A DNA stretch of 64,000 nt from Kitasatospora indigofera. GTDB lineage: Bacteria > Actinomycetota > Actinomycetes > Streptomycetales > Streptomycetaceae. The notes beneath the pieces are model-generated. The model worked only from the letters and a program-made list of their open reading frames with translations. It had not been told where the DNA came from and did not search any database. The position numbers were made by a program, and so were the translations under genes. This document shows, in pieces, positions 52,347 to 60,352 of this stretch. The DNA lies in contig NZ_BNBO01000006.1 of the NCBI RefSeq assembly GCF_014655955.1, forward strand, positions 87,460 through 151,459, in the 5' to 3' direction. Each line of letters begins with the position of its first letter. Position 1 is the stretch's first letter.

Positions 52347-52373
52347 GACGACGCAGGCCCGCGAAATGTGAGG
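52347..52373 (-). promoter_or_regulatory. ECF41-like promoter for the divergent membrane gene
   Basis: On the minus strand CCTCACA (52373-52367) is followed by 16 bp and CGTC (52350-52347). The published ECF41 consensus is TGTCACA-N16-CGTC, so the spacer and -10 are exact and five of seven -35 bases match. Transcription would start about 50 bp before the membrane protein gene. Confidence 0.6.
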
Positions 52374-52460
52374 CGGGTCGCCGATCGCCGGTCCGGTGCG
52401 GTGCCCGCCGAGGTGGCGGGGGCGGAGGCGGACGAGACGAACCAGGGAGCGGTCACCAGC

Positions 52461-53414
52461 ATGAACACCCCGCCGACGGCAGGTCAGGACCGTCCCGGGC
52501 CGGGCCCGGGCGCGATCACCGACGAGCGCCGCCGGCTGGTCAACATCGCCTACCGGCTGCTCGGTTCACTGGCCGAGGCCGAGGACGCCGTCCAGGAGGC
52601 CTACGCCCGCTGGTACGCGATGCCACGGGAGCGGCAGCAGGCCGTGGAGTCGCCCGGTGCCTGGCTGACGACGGTGGCGAGCCGGATCTGCCTCGACCTG
52701 CTCGGCTCGGCGCGGGCCCGGCGCGAACGCTACGTCGGGGAGTGGATACCCGAGCCGCTGCCCGACCGGACGGAGTGGATCGGCGGGCCGGCGGGCGGCG
52801 GCCGGGCGGCGCCGGCCGACCCCGCGGACCGGGTCACCCTGGACGAGTCGGTGAACATGGCCTTCCTCGTCGTCCTGGAGTCGATGACACCGGCCGAGCG
52901 CGTGGCGTTCGTCCTGCATGACGTCTTCCGGTACCCCTTCGCCGAGATCGCCGAGATCGTCGGCCGGTCACCGGCGGCCTGCCGGCAGCTGGCGTCCTCG
53001 GCCCGGCGGCGCACCCGCGCCGCGCGGGCCCAGGCCGCTCCGAAGGCCGGGCAGGCCGGTCTGGTCCGGCACTTCAAGGAGGCCTGGGAGGCGGGGGACA
53101 TCAGGGCCCTGGTCGGCCTCCTGGACCCGGACGCGACGATGGTCGCCGACGGCGGCGGACTGGTCGGCGCCGTCCTGCGCCCGGTCGTGGGCAGCGAGCG
53201 CATCGCCCAGTACCTGCTCCACATCGCCGACCTGGCCCCCGGGCTGACGCTCCTGGAGCGGACGGTGAACGGCCGGCCGGGCCTGGTGGCCCAGCACACG
53301 GGCGTCACCGTGACCGTGGCGGCCTTCGACCTGACGGACGGCCGGATCTCCCGCATCTGGGCGGTCCGCAACCCGGAGAAGCTCCGCCCCTGGACCGGGG
53401 CCGGGCCGAACTGA
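52461..53414 (+). CDS. sigJ: ECF41-type RNA polymerase sigma factor with SnoaL-like C-terminal domain
   Basis: 317 residues from ATG 52461. Sigma-2: RRLVNIAYRLLGSLAEAEDA, then VESPGAWLTTVASRICLDLL. The ECF41 signature WIPEP (WLPEP in the family) is in the linker. Sigma-4: LLVVLESMTPAERVAFVLHD-like region to SPAACRQLASSARRR. The SnoaL/NTF2-like extension (about 195-310) carries ADGGG and RNPEKL, matching the DGGG and NPDKL motifs that control ECF41 activity. The family needs no anti-sigma factor; its extension senses the signal. The divergent membrane gene carries a matching promoter. Confidence 0.9.
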   Translation: MNTPPTAGQDRPGPGPGAITDERRRLVNIAYRLLGSLAEAEDAVQEAYARWYAMPRERQQAVESPGAWLTTVASRICLDLLGSARARRERYVGEWIPEPLPDRTEWIGGPAGGGRAAPADPADRVTLDESVNMAFLVVLESMTPAERVAFVLHDVFRYPFAEIAEIVGRSPAACRQLASSARRRTRAARAQAAPKAGQAGLVRHFKEAWEAGDIRALVGLLDPDATMVADGGGLVGAVLRPVVGSERIAQYLLHIADLAPGLTLLERTVNGRPGLVAQHTGVTVTVAAFDLTDGRISRIWAVRNPEKLRPWTGAGPN

Positions 53415-53480
53415 CCGGGCCGGCACCCCGCTCCTGCCGGTCGGTCGTCCGGGCCGGCCCGCGTCCCGTCCGTGCCCGGA

Positions 53481-53498
53481 CCGGCGGAAAACCGCCGG
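53481..53498 (+). terminator. Short hairpin after the ECF41 gene
   Basis: CCGGCGG, AAAA loop, CCGCCGG: a 7-bp perfect stem 66 bp after the sigma gene stop, followed by a second small GC hairpin. Confidence 0.45.
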
Positions 53499-53554
53499 CC
53501 GGGGCGGCTCCGCCCTCGTAGCATCCGACCGACGACGGACGAGGGCGGAGCGTC

Positions 53555-54100
53555 CTGCTCGCCCCGCTGGACGTCGACGACGCCGAACTCCTCCAGCAGT
53601 GGCGGGCGGACCCGGTCGCCGCGCACGCGCTGGGCAACTGGCCGCGCCCGCTCACCGCCCTGCGTGAGCGCGTCGAACGCGACATCGGGAACAACGACCG
53701 CGACGACTTCCTCGTCCTGCTGCCCGACGGCACCCCCGTCGGGCATACCGCGGTCTTCAACCAGGACTTCGCCGACGCCACCGCCGAACTCGAACTGCTG
53801 CTCGCCCCCGGGCACCGCGGCCGGGGCCTCGCCCTCGACGCGCTGAACGCCCTGACCGACCTCGTGTTCGGCGAGCTTCCCCTGTACCGCCTGCAGGCGG
53901 ACACCCACGCCGGCAACGAGCCCGCCCTCGCCACGCTCGCCGCCGCCCGTTTCACCCGCGAAGGCGTCCGCCGCTCCGTCTGCCTCCACCACGGGCGCCG
54001 CCACGACGTGGCCCTGCTCTCCCTGCTGCGCCCCGAACGGGAGGCCCGGTCCCGTCCGAAGGCCTGGGAGCTGCCGACGCCCCGCCCGGTGGCGGGCTGA
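53555..54100 (+). CDS. GNAT acetyltransferase (RimJ/RimL-like) without a normal start codon
   Basis: About 181 residues of coherent GNAT sequence: LLAPLDVDDAELLQQWRADP, ELELLLAPGHRGRGLALDAL, LYRLQADTHAGNEPALATLA, ARFTREG. The frame is open from a TAG at 53519, but there is no ATG, GTG or TTG before residue 104 (GTG 53864). The only plausible initiator is CTG 53555 with GGCGGAG just upstream, or an ATG lost by mutation near 53528-53533, 4-9 bp after a TAGCAT -10 box. It is either a gene with a non-standard start or one disabled at its 5' end. The coding core looks intact. Confidence 0.65.
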   Translation: MLAPLDVDDAELLQQWRADPVAAHALGNWPRPLTALRERVERDIGNNDRDDFLVLLPDGTPVGHTAVFNQDFADATAELELLLAPGHRGRGLALDALNALTDLVFGELPLYRLQADTHAGNEPALATLAAARFTREGVRRSVCLHHGRRHDVALLSLLRPEREARSRPKAWELPTPRPVAG

Positions 54101-54268
54101 AACCTCCCGGTGCCGGGTCCGACCGCCGGACCGGGCGGTGCCGGTGGGTCCGTGGCTGGGCCGGGCGGGTGGGGTCAGGGGGTGATCGGGGACGCACCGG
54201 TGTGGTGCCGGAGGGCGGCGAGGTGATGGCGGGAGGCTGGTGCTCCGGAGGCAGGCAGGAGAGAGCGC

Positions 54269-54907
54269 GTGAGCGGGCACAGCCGTCGAGATCCCCGGGA
54301 CCCCACGGCGCTGGGCGGCACCGGGCCTGGGACGGGTGCCCTTCCCGGTCCCGGTAACGGGGACGCCGCGCGGGTGGCGGGGGATCCGGGTGTGCTGGGG
54401 ACGGCCCTGGCCGTGGTGCTGGCGTTCTCGCTCGCCGAGGGCTCGTGGGAGTGGTTCTCCACCTATCTCGGGCTGACGCTGCTCGCCGTGATCCTGTCCT
54501 TCGGCCGGGTGCCGGCGCGGACACCGGGCCGGGGCACCGCCTACGGGTGGAGTCTCGCGGCGTACTCGCTGGTGGTCGGTCTCTGCGTGGCACTGGCGCT
54601 GGCACCCGCGCTGCAGCGCTGGGACTGGCTGTTCCCGATGCCGGCCACCCGGCAGGGGTGCGTGGAGTCGGGCCGGTACGAGAGCCTGCGGACGCAGGCC
54701 GCCCTGGGGGACCTGGCCGGGCAGGACGCCGAGGCACTGGCGCACACGCAGCAGGAGCAGGGTCACCAGGTCGTCGTCGACTGCCTCGCGGCGACGACGA
54801 CGCGCTGGCTGCCGGTGTACGCGCTGGGCACGGCGCTGCTGGTGGGTGCGGGCTCCTGGGTGTGGGGGCGGGCGCGGGTCCGCAGGGCGGCCGCCGGATC
54901 CGGCTGA
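54269..54907 (+). CDS. Hypothetical membrane protein
   Basis: 212 residues from GTG 54269 (AGGAGAGA upstream). A disordered Gly/Pro N-terminus (1-40) is followed by three membrane spans (about 42-60, 65-80, 93-116), a 70-residue outside segment with two Cys (GCVESGRYESLR, VVVDCLA), and a last span near 185-202. The family is not recognised. It lies 168 bp after the GNAT gene. Confidence 0.7.
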   Translation: MSGHSRRDPRDPTALGGTGPGTGALPGPGNGDAARVAGDPGVLGTALAVVLAFSLAEGSWEWFSTYLGLTLLAVILSFGRVPARTPGRGTAYGWSLAAYSLVVGLCVALALAPALQRWDWLFPMPATRQGCVESGRYESLRTQAALGDLAGQDAEALAHTQQEQGHQVVVDCLAATTTRWLPVYALGTALLVGAGSWVWGRARVRRAAAGSG

Positions 54908-55076
54908 GCCGACGCCGTGGCCGGGCCTGCACCCGTGCTCCCCGGGCGGCCGTCCGCGGGAACGGCTGGTGCCTGAGGGCACGTCCGACAGCGGCACCGT
55001 CCCGGCGTCGGCCGCCGCCCCGTCCCGTCGGTCGCCCGCGTGCCGGGGCTCCGACGGGACCGGCCGCCGGCCCGGC

Positions 55077-56030
55077 TCAGCGGTGGAGACGGGCGGTCAG
55101 CACGTTGGGATCCGGCGGCGGGGCGAAGGCGGCGCTGGTGACGAGGACGGTGCGCCGGTGGACGGCCACGGAGGTGGGGCTGGTCAGCCCGTCCTCGGCG
55201 GTCAGCACGACCGACCGGGAGCCGTCCGGGGCCAGCCGCACCACCTGGTCGGCGCTGTTCAGCGCGGCCAGGACGGTGTCCTCGTGAGCGTCGGTGAAGG
55301 TGAAGTCGTCGATGCCGGCGAGCCCGTCCGCCCGCGTCCCGACCGGGCCCGCGGTGCCGTCCTGGCGGACCGGGATCCGCAGCAGGGCGCCGGTGTCGGT
55401 GTTGCTGACCCAGACCGCGCCCCGGTGGACCTTGATGCCGTTGGCGCCGAGGAATCCGGTCGGCTGCAGCGGGGATCCGCCGGCCCAGACGGTCGGCTCG
55501 CCGCCGTCCACCGGAATGCGCCGGACCACGCCCAGCACGGAGTCGGCGGAGTAGAGGACGCCGGCCTGCTCGTCGAGGGCGAGTCCGTTGGGCAGGCCTT
55601 CCGGCGGCAGCTGGGCGATCCGCCGCAGCGTGCCGTCGCAGTCGAGACGGTAGACGCCGGTGAGTGCGGTTCCGGTGGCATAGGTAGCGTAGAGGGTGCC
55701 GTCGTGGGCGCGGGCGATGCCGGTGGCCGCCGCGAAGCCGACCAGTGGCGTGTTCGGGTGCTCCTCGGCCGGCATGGTCGCCAGGATCCGCACTCCGCCG
55801 TCGGGGGCGATCCGGGCGATCTGGTGGGCCGAGAGGAAGGTCACGTCCAGGGAGCCGTCCGGCTCCGGCGTGCTGTTCTCCGGCATCTGACCGGCCGCCA
55901 GATCCAGATGGACCAGAATCCTGGCGTCGGACAGCGGCGGGGCGGCCGCGGTGGCGGGCGAGGCGGCGAGCAGCGCCAGCACGGCGGCCGCGATGCCTGC
56001 GGCGCCGGCCGGACGGGGAGTGCGGGGCAC
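55077..56030 (-). CDS. Secreted SMP-30/NHL-like beta-propeller protein
   Basis: 317 residues from GTG 56030 (AGGAG 5 bp upstream). The signal peptide ends ASPATAAA. The rest is a six-bladed propeller in the gluconolactonase/SMP-30 style: ILVHLDLAAGQMPENS, ATGIARAHDGTLYATYATG, LPNGLALDEQAGVLYSADS, GFLGANGIKVHRGAVWVSNT, GLTSPTSVAVHRRTVLVTSA. Acidic residues at blade centres (EN, ND) could bind a metal as in SMP-30 enzymes. The substrate is unknown. Confidence 0.78.
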   Translation of the reverse strand: MPRTPRPAGAAGIAAAVLALLAASPATAAAPPLSDARILVHLDLAAGQMPENSTPEPDGSLDVTFLSAHQIARIAPDGGVRILATMPAEEHPNTPLVGFAAATGIARAHDGTLYATYATGTALTGVYRLDCDGTLRRIAQLPPEGLPNGLALDEQAGVLYSADSVLGVVRRIPVDGGEPTVWAGGSPLQPTGFLGANGIKVHRGAVWVSNTDTGALLRIPVRQDGTAGPVGTRADGLAGIDDFTFTDAHEDTVLAALNSADQVVRLAPDGSRSVVLTAEDGLTSPTSVAVHRRTVLVTSAAFAPPPDPNVLTARLHR

Positions 56031-56417
56031 GGGGTCTCCTGGTTGAGGGGGCGCCGGCTGACGGTGTGTGGTCCGGCGGTGCTTCCAGCAGAGCACGGCG
56101 GGCCGGGTCGGCCCGGCGGCGCGGGCGGAGCGCGGCGGACGCCCCGGCCGGTGCCGTGGGACGGCGGCGCGGGCCCGGGCGGCGGCGCCCCGGGTTCGCC
56201 CGGGCGGACGGCACCGGGGCGGAGCAGTCCGGGCTGCCGCCGGAGCGGGTCGCCGGCCGCTGCGGGGGCTCAGCGGGGCCGGGGGCTTCGCCGGGCCGGT
56301 CGCCGGGCAGGCCGTTCCTGAGCGCGCCGGCGGCCGGGTTGCCCGGCGGTCCGGACCGCCGGTGGGCGTGGACGCGTGCTTCGGCGGGACGGGGGCAGTC
56401 GTGGGGAGGGACCGACG
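56031..56417. other. Divergent intergenic region with a 20-bp palindrome
   Basis: 387 bp of very GC-rich sequence between the propeller gene and the first HATPase gene. The only distinct element is the perfect palindrome listed next; no promoter can be called. Confidence 0.45.
56343..56362. promoter_or_regulatory. 20-bp perfect palindrome
   Basis: CCGGCGGTCCGGACCGCCGG is a perfect palindrome ending 55 bp before the HATPase gene start. It may be an operator; the GC-only content makes chance occurrence less negligible. Confidence 0.35.
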
Positions 56418-56885
56418 GTGGAGGTGGCGAGGGTGGACGGACAGGGTCATTCGATCAGGGCGACGGGCTGGGCCCGGACGCTGCCGATCGCCAGTGGGGT
56501 GCGGGCCGGGCGGCAGTGGGCCCGGCGCCATCTCGACGAGCTGGGCTGGACGTCGTCGGCCCCCGACACCGCCGACGCGGTGGTGCTGATCGTCTCCGAG
56601 CTGGTCACCAACGCTCACGTGCACGCCGGCAGCAGCGCCGACCTGGTGCTGACCTGGGACGGCACCTGCCTGTACGTCAGCGTCCACGACTCCTCGTCGG
56701 AGGCGCCCCGCCCCCGTACGGCCGGCTCGGACGCCGTCTCCGGCCGCGGGATGGCGCTGGTGGACGCCCTCGCCGACCACTGGCAGACCCGGACCGGTGA
56801 CCGCGGCAAGACGGTGACCGCCTGCTTCCACCCGCCCGGCCGCCCCGGCCACCGGAACGCGGAGGCCACCGGGTCCGGCGGGTAG
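56418..56885 (+). CDS. Anti-sigma regulatory factor-like ATP-binding protein (HATPase_c_2)
   Basis: 155 residues from GTG 56418 (GGGAGGG 8 bp upstream). A single histidine-kinase-like ATPase domain: IASGVRAGRQWARRHLDELG, N-box VVLIVSELVTNAHVHAG, G1 VSVHDSSSEAP and G2 SGRGMALVDALADHW. Such small proteins act as RsbW-type kinases that bind and inhibit sigma factors. It lies upstream of a SigB/F/G-type sigma gene on the same strand, so it is a candidate partner. Confidence 0.85.
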   Translation: MEVARVDGQGHSIRATGWARTLPIASGVRAGRQWARRHLDELGWTSSAPDTADAVVLIVSELVTNAHVHAGSSADLVLTWDGTCLYVSVHDSSSEAPRPRTAGSDAVSGRGMALVDALADHWQTRTGDRGKTVTACFHPPGRPGHRNAEATGSGG

Positions 56886-57267
56886 TGCCGGCCGCATGGC
56901 CTTCCGCGGGGCCGGTCCCCCGCACCCCCGCCTTGCCCGGGACGCTGCCGGGGCCGCGCAGGGCCGGCCGCCTGTCCGTTGCCGGGGCGCGCCGGCTCGC
57001 ACCGTCAGGCGTCCGGCCGGTGGGACGGGATGCCAACCCGTGGACCAGGGGGGTTACCCGGGCGACAGCGGGGTACGAGGACGAGCGGAGCGTTCGGGCC
57101 GACAGCCCGCGCTCCCGCCCGGCGCACCCGCCGGGCCGATGGCACGTCCATCACACCGGGACGCCGCTGCCTGAAGAAGCCGGGCACCAAGGCCTCCCAC
57201 CCCGATCCCCGCCTGCCCGCCTTTCTGCGCGGAGGCATCGCGGGGACGAACCAGGGAGATGACCTCC
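56886..57267. other. Intergenic region with candidate SigB-type promoter
   Basis: 382 bp between the HATPase and sigma genes. Apart from the promoter-like element at 57051-57076 and the sigma gene's ribosome site (GGGAG, 57254-57258), no feature is seen. Confidence 0.45.
57051..57076 (+). promoter_or_regulatory. Candidate SigB-family promoter (GNNT-N16-GGGTAC)
   Basis: GGGT (57051-57054), 16 bp, then GGGTAC (57071-57076). This fits the stress-sigma consensus of Streptomyces (GNNT-N14-16-GGGTAC/T). It lies about 180 bp before the sigma gene and would allow autoregulation. Confidence 0.4.
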
Positions 57268-58140
57268 GTGTCCGTCCCCAGCACACCCCTGCGGCCCGTG
57301 GCCGCCCCGACGGCCGCGGAACCGCGCCGGCCCACCCGCCAGGAGATGCGGGCCATGGGCAAGACCGAGGCCCGTGAGCTGAGCGACGCGCTCTTCGAGC
57401 GGCTGGCCGGTCTGGAACGCGGGTCCGCCGCCTACAGCTACGTGCGCGGGACCGTGATCGAGCTCAACATGCCGCTGGTCCGCTTCGTCGCCGCCGGCTT
57501 CCGCCACCGCGCCGCCGAGCCGGACGACATCCTCCAGGTGGGCATCGTCGGCCTGATCAAGGCCGTGGACGGTTACGACCACCGTCGCGGGGTGGAGTTC
57601 CTGACCTACGCGATCCCCACCATCGCCGGCGAGATCAAGCGGTTCTTCCGGGACACCTCCTGGCCGGTCCGGGTGCCGCGCGGCCTCCAGGAGCTCTACC
57701 TGCGGGTGGCCCGCAGCTCCGACCGGCTGGAGCAGCAGCTCGGCCGCCTGCCCACGCAGGCGGAGATCGCCGCCGACCTCGGCCTGGACGTCCCGGACGT
57801 CGACGCCGCCCTGCGCGTCGGCCGCGCCTACCGGGCCGGGTCGCTCGACGCCCTGTACGACGACCGCGACGACGAGCCGGGCAGCACCCTGCTCGACCGG
57901 CTCGGCGACGAGGACGGCAACCTCGCCCTGGTCGAGTTCCGCGAATCCGTCCGGCCCCTGCTGGCGGACCTCACGCCCCGCGAACGCACCGTCCTGATGC
58001 TGCGCTTCTGGGGCGCCTGCACCCAGTCCGAGATTGCCGAGCGGATCGGCTGCTCCCAGATGCAGGTGTCCCGGCTGCTCGCCGCCACCCTCGGCTCGCT
58101 CCGCGCCCGGCTGGAGGAACCGCCGGCGGACGCACCCTGA
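57259..58140 (+). CDS. RNA polymerase sigma factor, SigB/F/G family
   Basis: 293 residues; ATG 57259 directly abuts GGGAG, so GTG 57268 (9 bp spacing) may be the real start. Region 2: LNMPLVRFVAAGFRHRAAEP, DDILQVGIVGLIKAVDGYD, GVEFLTYAIPTIAGEIKRFF. Region 3: LGRLPTQAEIAADLGLDVPD. Region 4: LTPRERTVLMLRFWGACTQS, EIAERIGCSQMQVSRLLAAT. This is the alternative-sigma group governing osmotic, oxidative and developmental responses, controlled by partner switching. HATPase genes lie on both sides and a STAS antagonist follows. Confidence 0.92.
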   Translation: MTSVSVPSTPLRPVAAPTAAEPRRPTRQEMRAMGKTEARELSDALFERLAGLERGSAAYSYVRGTVIELNMPLVRFVAAGFRHRAAEPDDILQVGIVGLIKAVDGYDHRRGVEFLTYAIPTIAGEIKRFFRDTSWPVRVPRGLQELYLRVARSSDRLEQQLGRLPTQAEIAADLGLDVPDVDAALRVGRAYRAGSLDALYDDRDDEPGSTLLDRLGDEDGNLALVEFRESVRPLLADLTPRERTVLMLRFWGACTQSEIAERIGCSQMQVSRLLAATLGSLRARLEEPPADAP

Positions 58141-58196
58141 CCGGGCCGGTCGCGGCGGACCGGGCCGACGGCGCGGGACCCGGCCTATCGTGGGAA

Positions 58197-58303
58197 CCAG
58201 GGAGCCTGCCGAGACCGGGGCGCCTGCCGAACCAGGGCGCCCGTCGAAACCGGGAAGCCTGCCGAATCCGGGGAGCCCGTCGACAGCAGGCGGCCCGGCG
58301 AGT
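58197..58303. repeat. Six imperfect 18-bp tandem repeats upstream of the STAS gene
   Basis: Units of 17-18 bp of the form CCRGGGMGCCYGYCGAAM follow each other from 58197 to 58303 (CCAGGGAGCCTGCCGAGA, CCGGGGCGCCTGCCGAA, CCAGGGCGCCCGTCGAAA and so on), ending 26 bp before the STAS start. Read as protein in one frame they give a Pro/Gly hexapeptide repeat, but no start or ribosome site supports translation. Confidence 0.75.
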
Positions 58304-58329
58304 CCGCCGAAGCGGGAGGAGCGAGGCCG

Positions 58330-58695
58330 ATGGAGCCCGAAAGCACCGCGTCCGAGCTGACGGTGGCCGTCCGCACCTCCCCACGGGGCGTGGTCGTGCG
58401 GCCCGAGGGCGAACTCGACCACGACACCGCCGGGCCGCTGCGCGAGGCACTGCGGAGCGCCGTGGACGGCGGCCTGGGCCGGGTCGTGATCGACTGCGCC
58501 GGGCTCGACTTCTGCGACTCCACCGGGCTGAACCTGCTGCTGCACACCAGGCTCGACGCCCAGGAGGCAGGACTGCTGCTGATGCTCGCCGACCCGGGCC
58601 CGATGGTGTCCAGGATGCTGGACATCACCGGTGTCCGGGCGGTCTTCCACATCTACCCGTCCGTCGCCGAGGCGCTCGCCGCCGAGGACCTCTGA
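58330..58695 (+). CDS. STAS-domain anti-sigma factor antagonist
   Basis: 121 residues from ATG 58330 (GGAGGAG upstream). Single STAS domain: GVVVRPEGELDHDTAGPLRE, RVVIDCAGLDFCDSTGLNLL. Ser64 in CDSTGLN is the residue phosphorylated by RsbW-type kinases. Unphosphorylated, it releases the sigma factor from its inhibitor. The TGATG overlap couples it to a kinase-like gene, giving a classic antagonist-kinase pair next to a SigB-type sigma. Confidence 0.93.
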   Translation: MEPESTASELTVAVRTSPRGVVVRPEGELDHDTAGPLREALRSAVDGGLGRVVIDCAGLDFCDSTGLNLLLHTRLDAQEAGLLLMLADPGPMVSRMLDITGVRAVFHIYPSVAEALAAEDL

Positions 58696-59129
58696 TGCTC
58701 CCGGACACCGACACCCGACGACTGGTCCTCGCCTCCGGCCGGGGCGCGGTCGGCCGCTGCCGGGCCTTCGCCCGGGACGCGCTGGCCCGCTGGGACTGGC
58801 CGCAGGCGGGCGAGGGGGAGCGCGGCGAAGTCGCCCGGGACGTCCTGCTGGTCGTCAGCGAACTCGTCACCAACGCGGCCCAGCACGCCGACGGGCCGAT
58901 CGAACTGAGCCTGACCCGCTCCGCCGTCGGGGTGCGGGTGGAGGTGGCGGACTGCAGCTCCGAACCCCCGGTCCTGCGGCGCGGTGGCGACCCCGTGCTC
59001 CCCGGTGGCCACGGGCTGCGGGTGGTCGACCTGCTCTCCTGGTCCTGGGGCAGCCGGCCGCACGAGCACGGCAAGACGGTGTGGTCCGAGATCGCGGCCC
59101 CACCCGCCGTCCTGCGGCCCCCGGGCTGA
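58695..59129 (+). CDS. RsbW-like anti-sigma kinase (HATPase_c_2)
   Basis: 144 residues from ATG 58695, overlapping the STAS stop. Domain features: GAVGRCRAFARDALARWDWP, N-box VLLVVSELVTNAAQHADG, VRVEVADCSSEPP, GGHGLRVVDLLSWSWG, HGKTVWSEI. It is expected to phosphorylate the STAS protein and bind the sigma factor. Together with the HATPase at 56418 there are two possible kinases for one sigma. Confidence 0.9.
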   Translation: MLPDTDTRRLVLASGRGAVGRCRAFARDALARWDWPQAGEGERGEVARDVLLVVSELVTNAAQHADGPIELSLTRSAVGVRVEVADCSSEPPVLRRGGDPVLPGGHGLRVVDLLSWSWGSRPHEHGKTVWSEIAAPPAVLRPPG

Positions 59130-59221
59130 GCCCGCCACGCCGGTCGGCCGGAGCCACGCCCGTCGGCGGAGCCACACCCCCGGCCGGAGCCCGGTGCCGT
59201 CCTGGCGTGCCGTCCGCCCGG

Positions 59222-59401
59222 TCAGCGGGTCGCGCGCGGCATCGGCAGCGGCGGCGGCACCGGGTCCGGACCGGGCAGCGGCGGTGTCGGCCGCGGCTCC
59301 TGCGGGTCGGGCGGGGGGCCGGGCCACGGGTCGGGCACCGGTGGCTGCGGCCCGGGCGCGGGCGGACGGGTGTCCGGGTCGGGCGGAACGGGAACGGTCA
59401 T
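59222..59401 (-). CDS. Short proline-rich protein
   Basis: 59 residues from ATG 59401 (AGGTGAGC upstream). More than 40% Pro with repeated PPxPxP and DPxPxP units, no signal peptide, basic end PMPRATR. Small Pro-rich proteins of this kind occur next to stress genes in streptomycetes, but composition alone cannot prove it is translated. Confidence 0.45.
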   Translation of the reverse strand: MTVPVPPDPDTRPPAPGPQPPVPDPWPGPPPDPQEPRPTPPLPGPDPVPPPLPMPRATR

Positions 59402-59781
59402 CACGCTCACCTGCCTCGTCGCCCGGCGGTGCAGCGGGCCGGGCTCGTCCTCGGGGCGGCCCCGGTGGTGCCCCGTCGTGCGGCCGGCGGTCGGGGAACC
59501 GCCCGGGCGGGCGCGTAGCACGCCCATGGTCGGCGCCTACCCGGCCTGCGCGGATCGACACCTCGGGTCAGGCCCCCCGACTTCACCGCTTCACCGCTTC
59601 ACCGCCCTCGCCGTCCGGCGGGACGGACCCGGACGGACCCGGTCGGACCTGACCGGCCCCGCGCGGACCCGCCCAGCCCTGCGGGCCGCCACCGGTGTCG
59701 GTGGCGGCCCGCAGCGGGTTCCTGAGCCGGGTTCCTGAGCCGGATCTGAGCCGGTCGCTCGGCCGGTCGTGGAGCGACGGG
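59402..59781. other. Repeat-rich intergenic region
   Basis: 380 bp with three short tandem repeats: CTTCACCG three times (59581-59604), GGACGGACCC twice (59621-59640) and a 13-bp unit twice (59716-59741). The terminator hairpin of the PRC-barrel gene lies at 59679-59714. No gene is supported. Confidence 0.6.
59679..59714 (-). terminator. 16-bp perfect stem terminator after the PRC-barrel gene
   Basis: Arms 59679-59694 and 59699-59714 are exact complements with loop GTGT, beginning 68 bp beyond the PRC-barrel gene stop. Confidence 0.7.
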
Positions 59782-60147
59782 TCAGATGACCGGGCCGCCG
59801 TAGAACGGGCCGTAGTAGCCCGCGTACCGCTCCTGGTAGCCGGTGTCCGTGTCGTGCGTGGCACGTTCGAACTCGGGGCTGCCCTTGACCTCGTCCTTGG
59901 TCCGGTCGATGTAGACCTTCTCCTCGGCCTGGTCGACCCGCACGACGGTGCCCGCCGGGACCAGGACGTGCCGGCCGAAGATCCACGGACCGGTGTCCAC
60001 GACCAGGTACTGGGCGCCGACCTCCTCGGACAGCTTGTCGACCTTGCCGATGGCACCGTCCGTCGCCTCCACGTGGAAGCCGACCAGATCGGTGCCGGAG
60101 ACGTGGCCGGACGTGGTGCGGAACTCCCAGATCTCGATGCTGCTCAT
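59782..60147 (-). CDS. PRC-barrel domain protein
   Basis: 121 residues from ATG 60147 (AAGGAGA 5 bp upstream). PRC-barrel core at about 15-85: DLVGFHVEATDGAIGKVDKL, QYLVVDTGPWIFGRHVLVPA, GTVVRVDQAEEKVYIDRTKD. The C-terminal 35 residues are Tyr/Gly-rich (ERYAGYYGPFYGG). Such proteins are frequent stress-induced genes in streptomycetes; a molecular role is not established. Confidence 0.88.
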   Translation of the reverse strand: MSSIEIWEFRTTSGHVSGTDLVGFHVEATDGAIGKVDKLSEEVGAQYLVVDTGPWIFGRHVLVPAGTVVRVDQAEEKVYIDRTKDEVKGSPEFERATHDTDTGYQERYAGYYGPFYGGPVI

Positions 60148-60352
60148 CGCGTCTCCTTCACGTTGCGGCGCCGCGCGGGCTGTTCCCGGTGCGACGCGCT
60201 CACGGCCCCCGCCTGCCCCGGACCTGGCCTCCCACACCTGACGTTCGCGCGGGGGCCGCCGGGGCGGGGTGAGGGCAGGCCGCGCCGGACCGGCCGCCGG
60301 GGCCGGCGGGCGCCCCGACCGCGGGCCGTACCGGCCACCGCCCGACGAGCCG

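Noticed and set aside
58034..58360. A 108-codon frame with Pro/Gly hexapeptide repeats upstream of the STAS gene
   Set aside because: Starts inside the sigma gene in another frame without a ribosome site; the periodicity is explained by the 18-bp DNA repeat.
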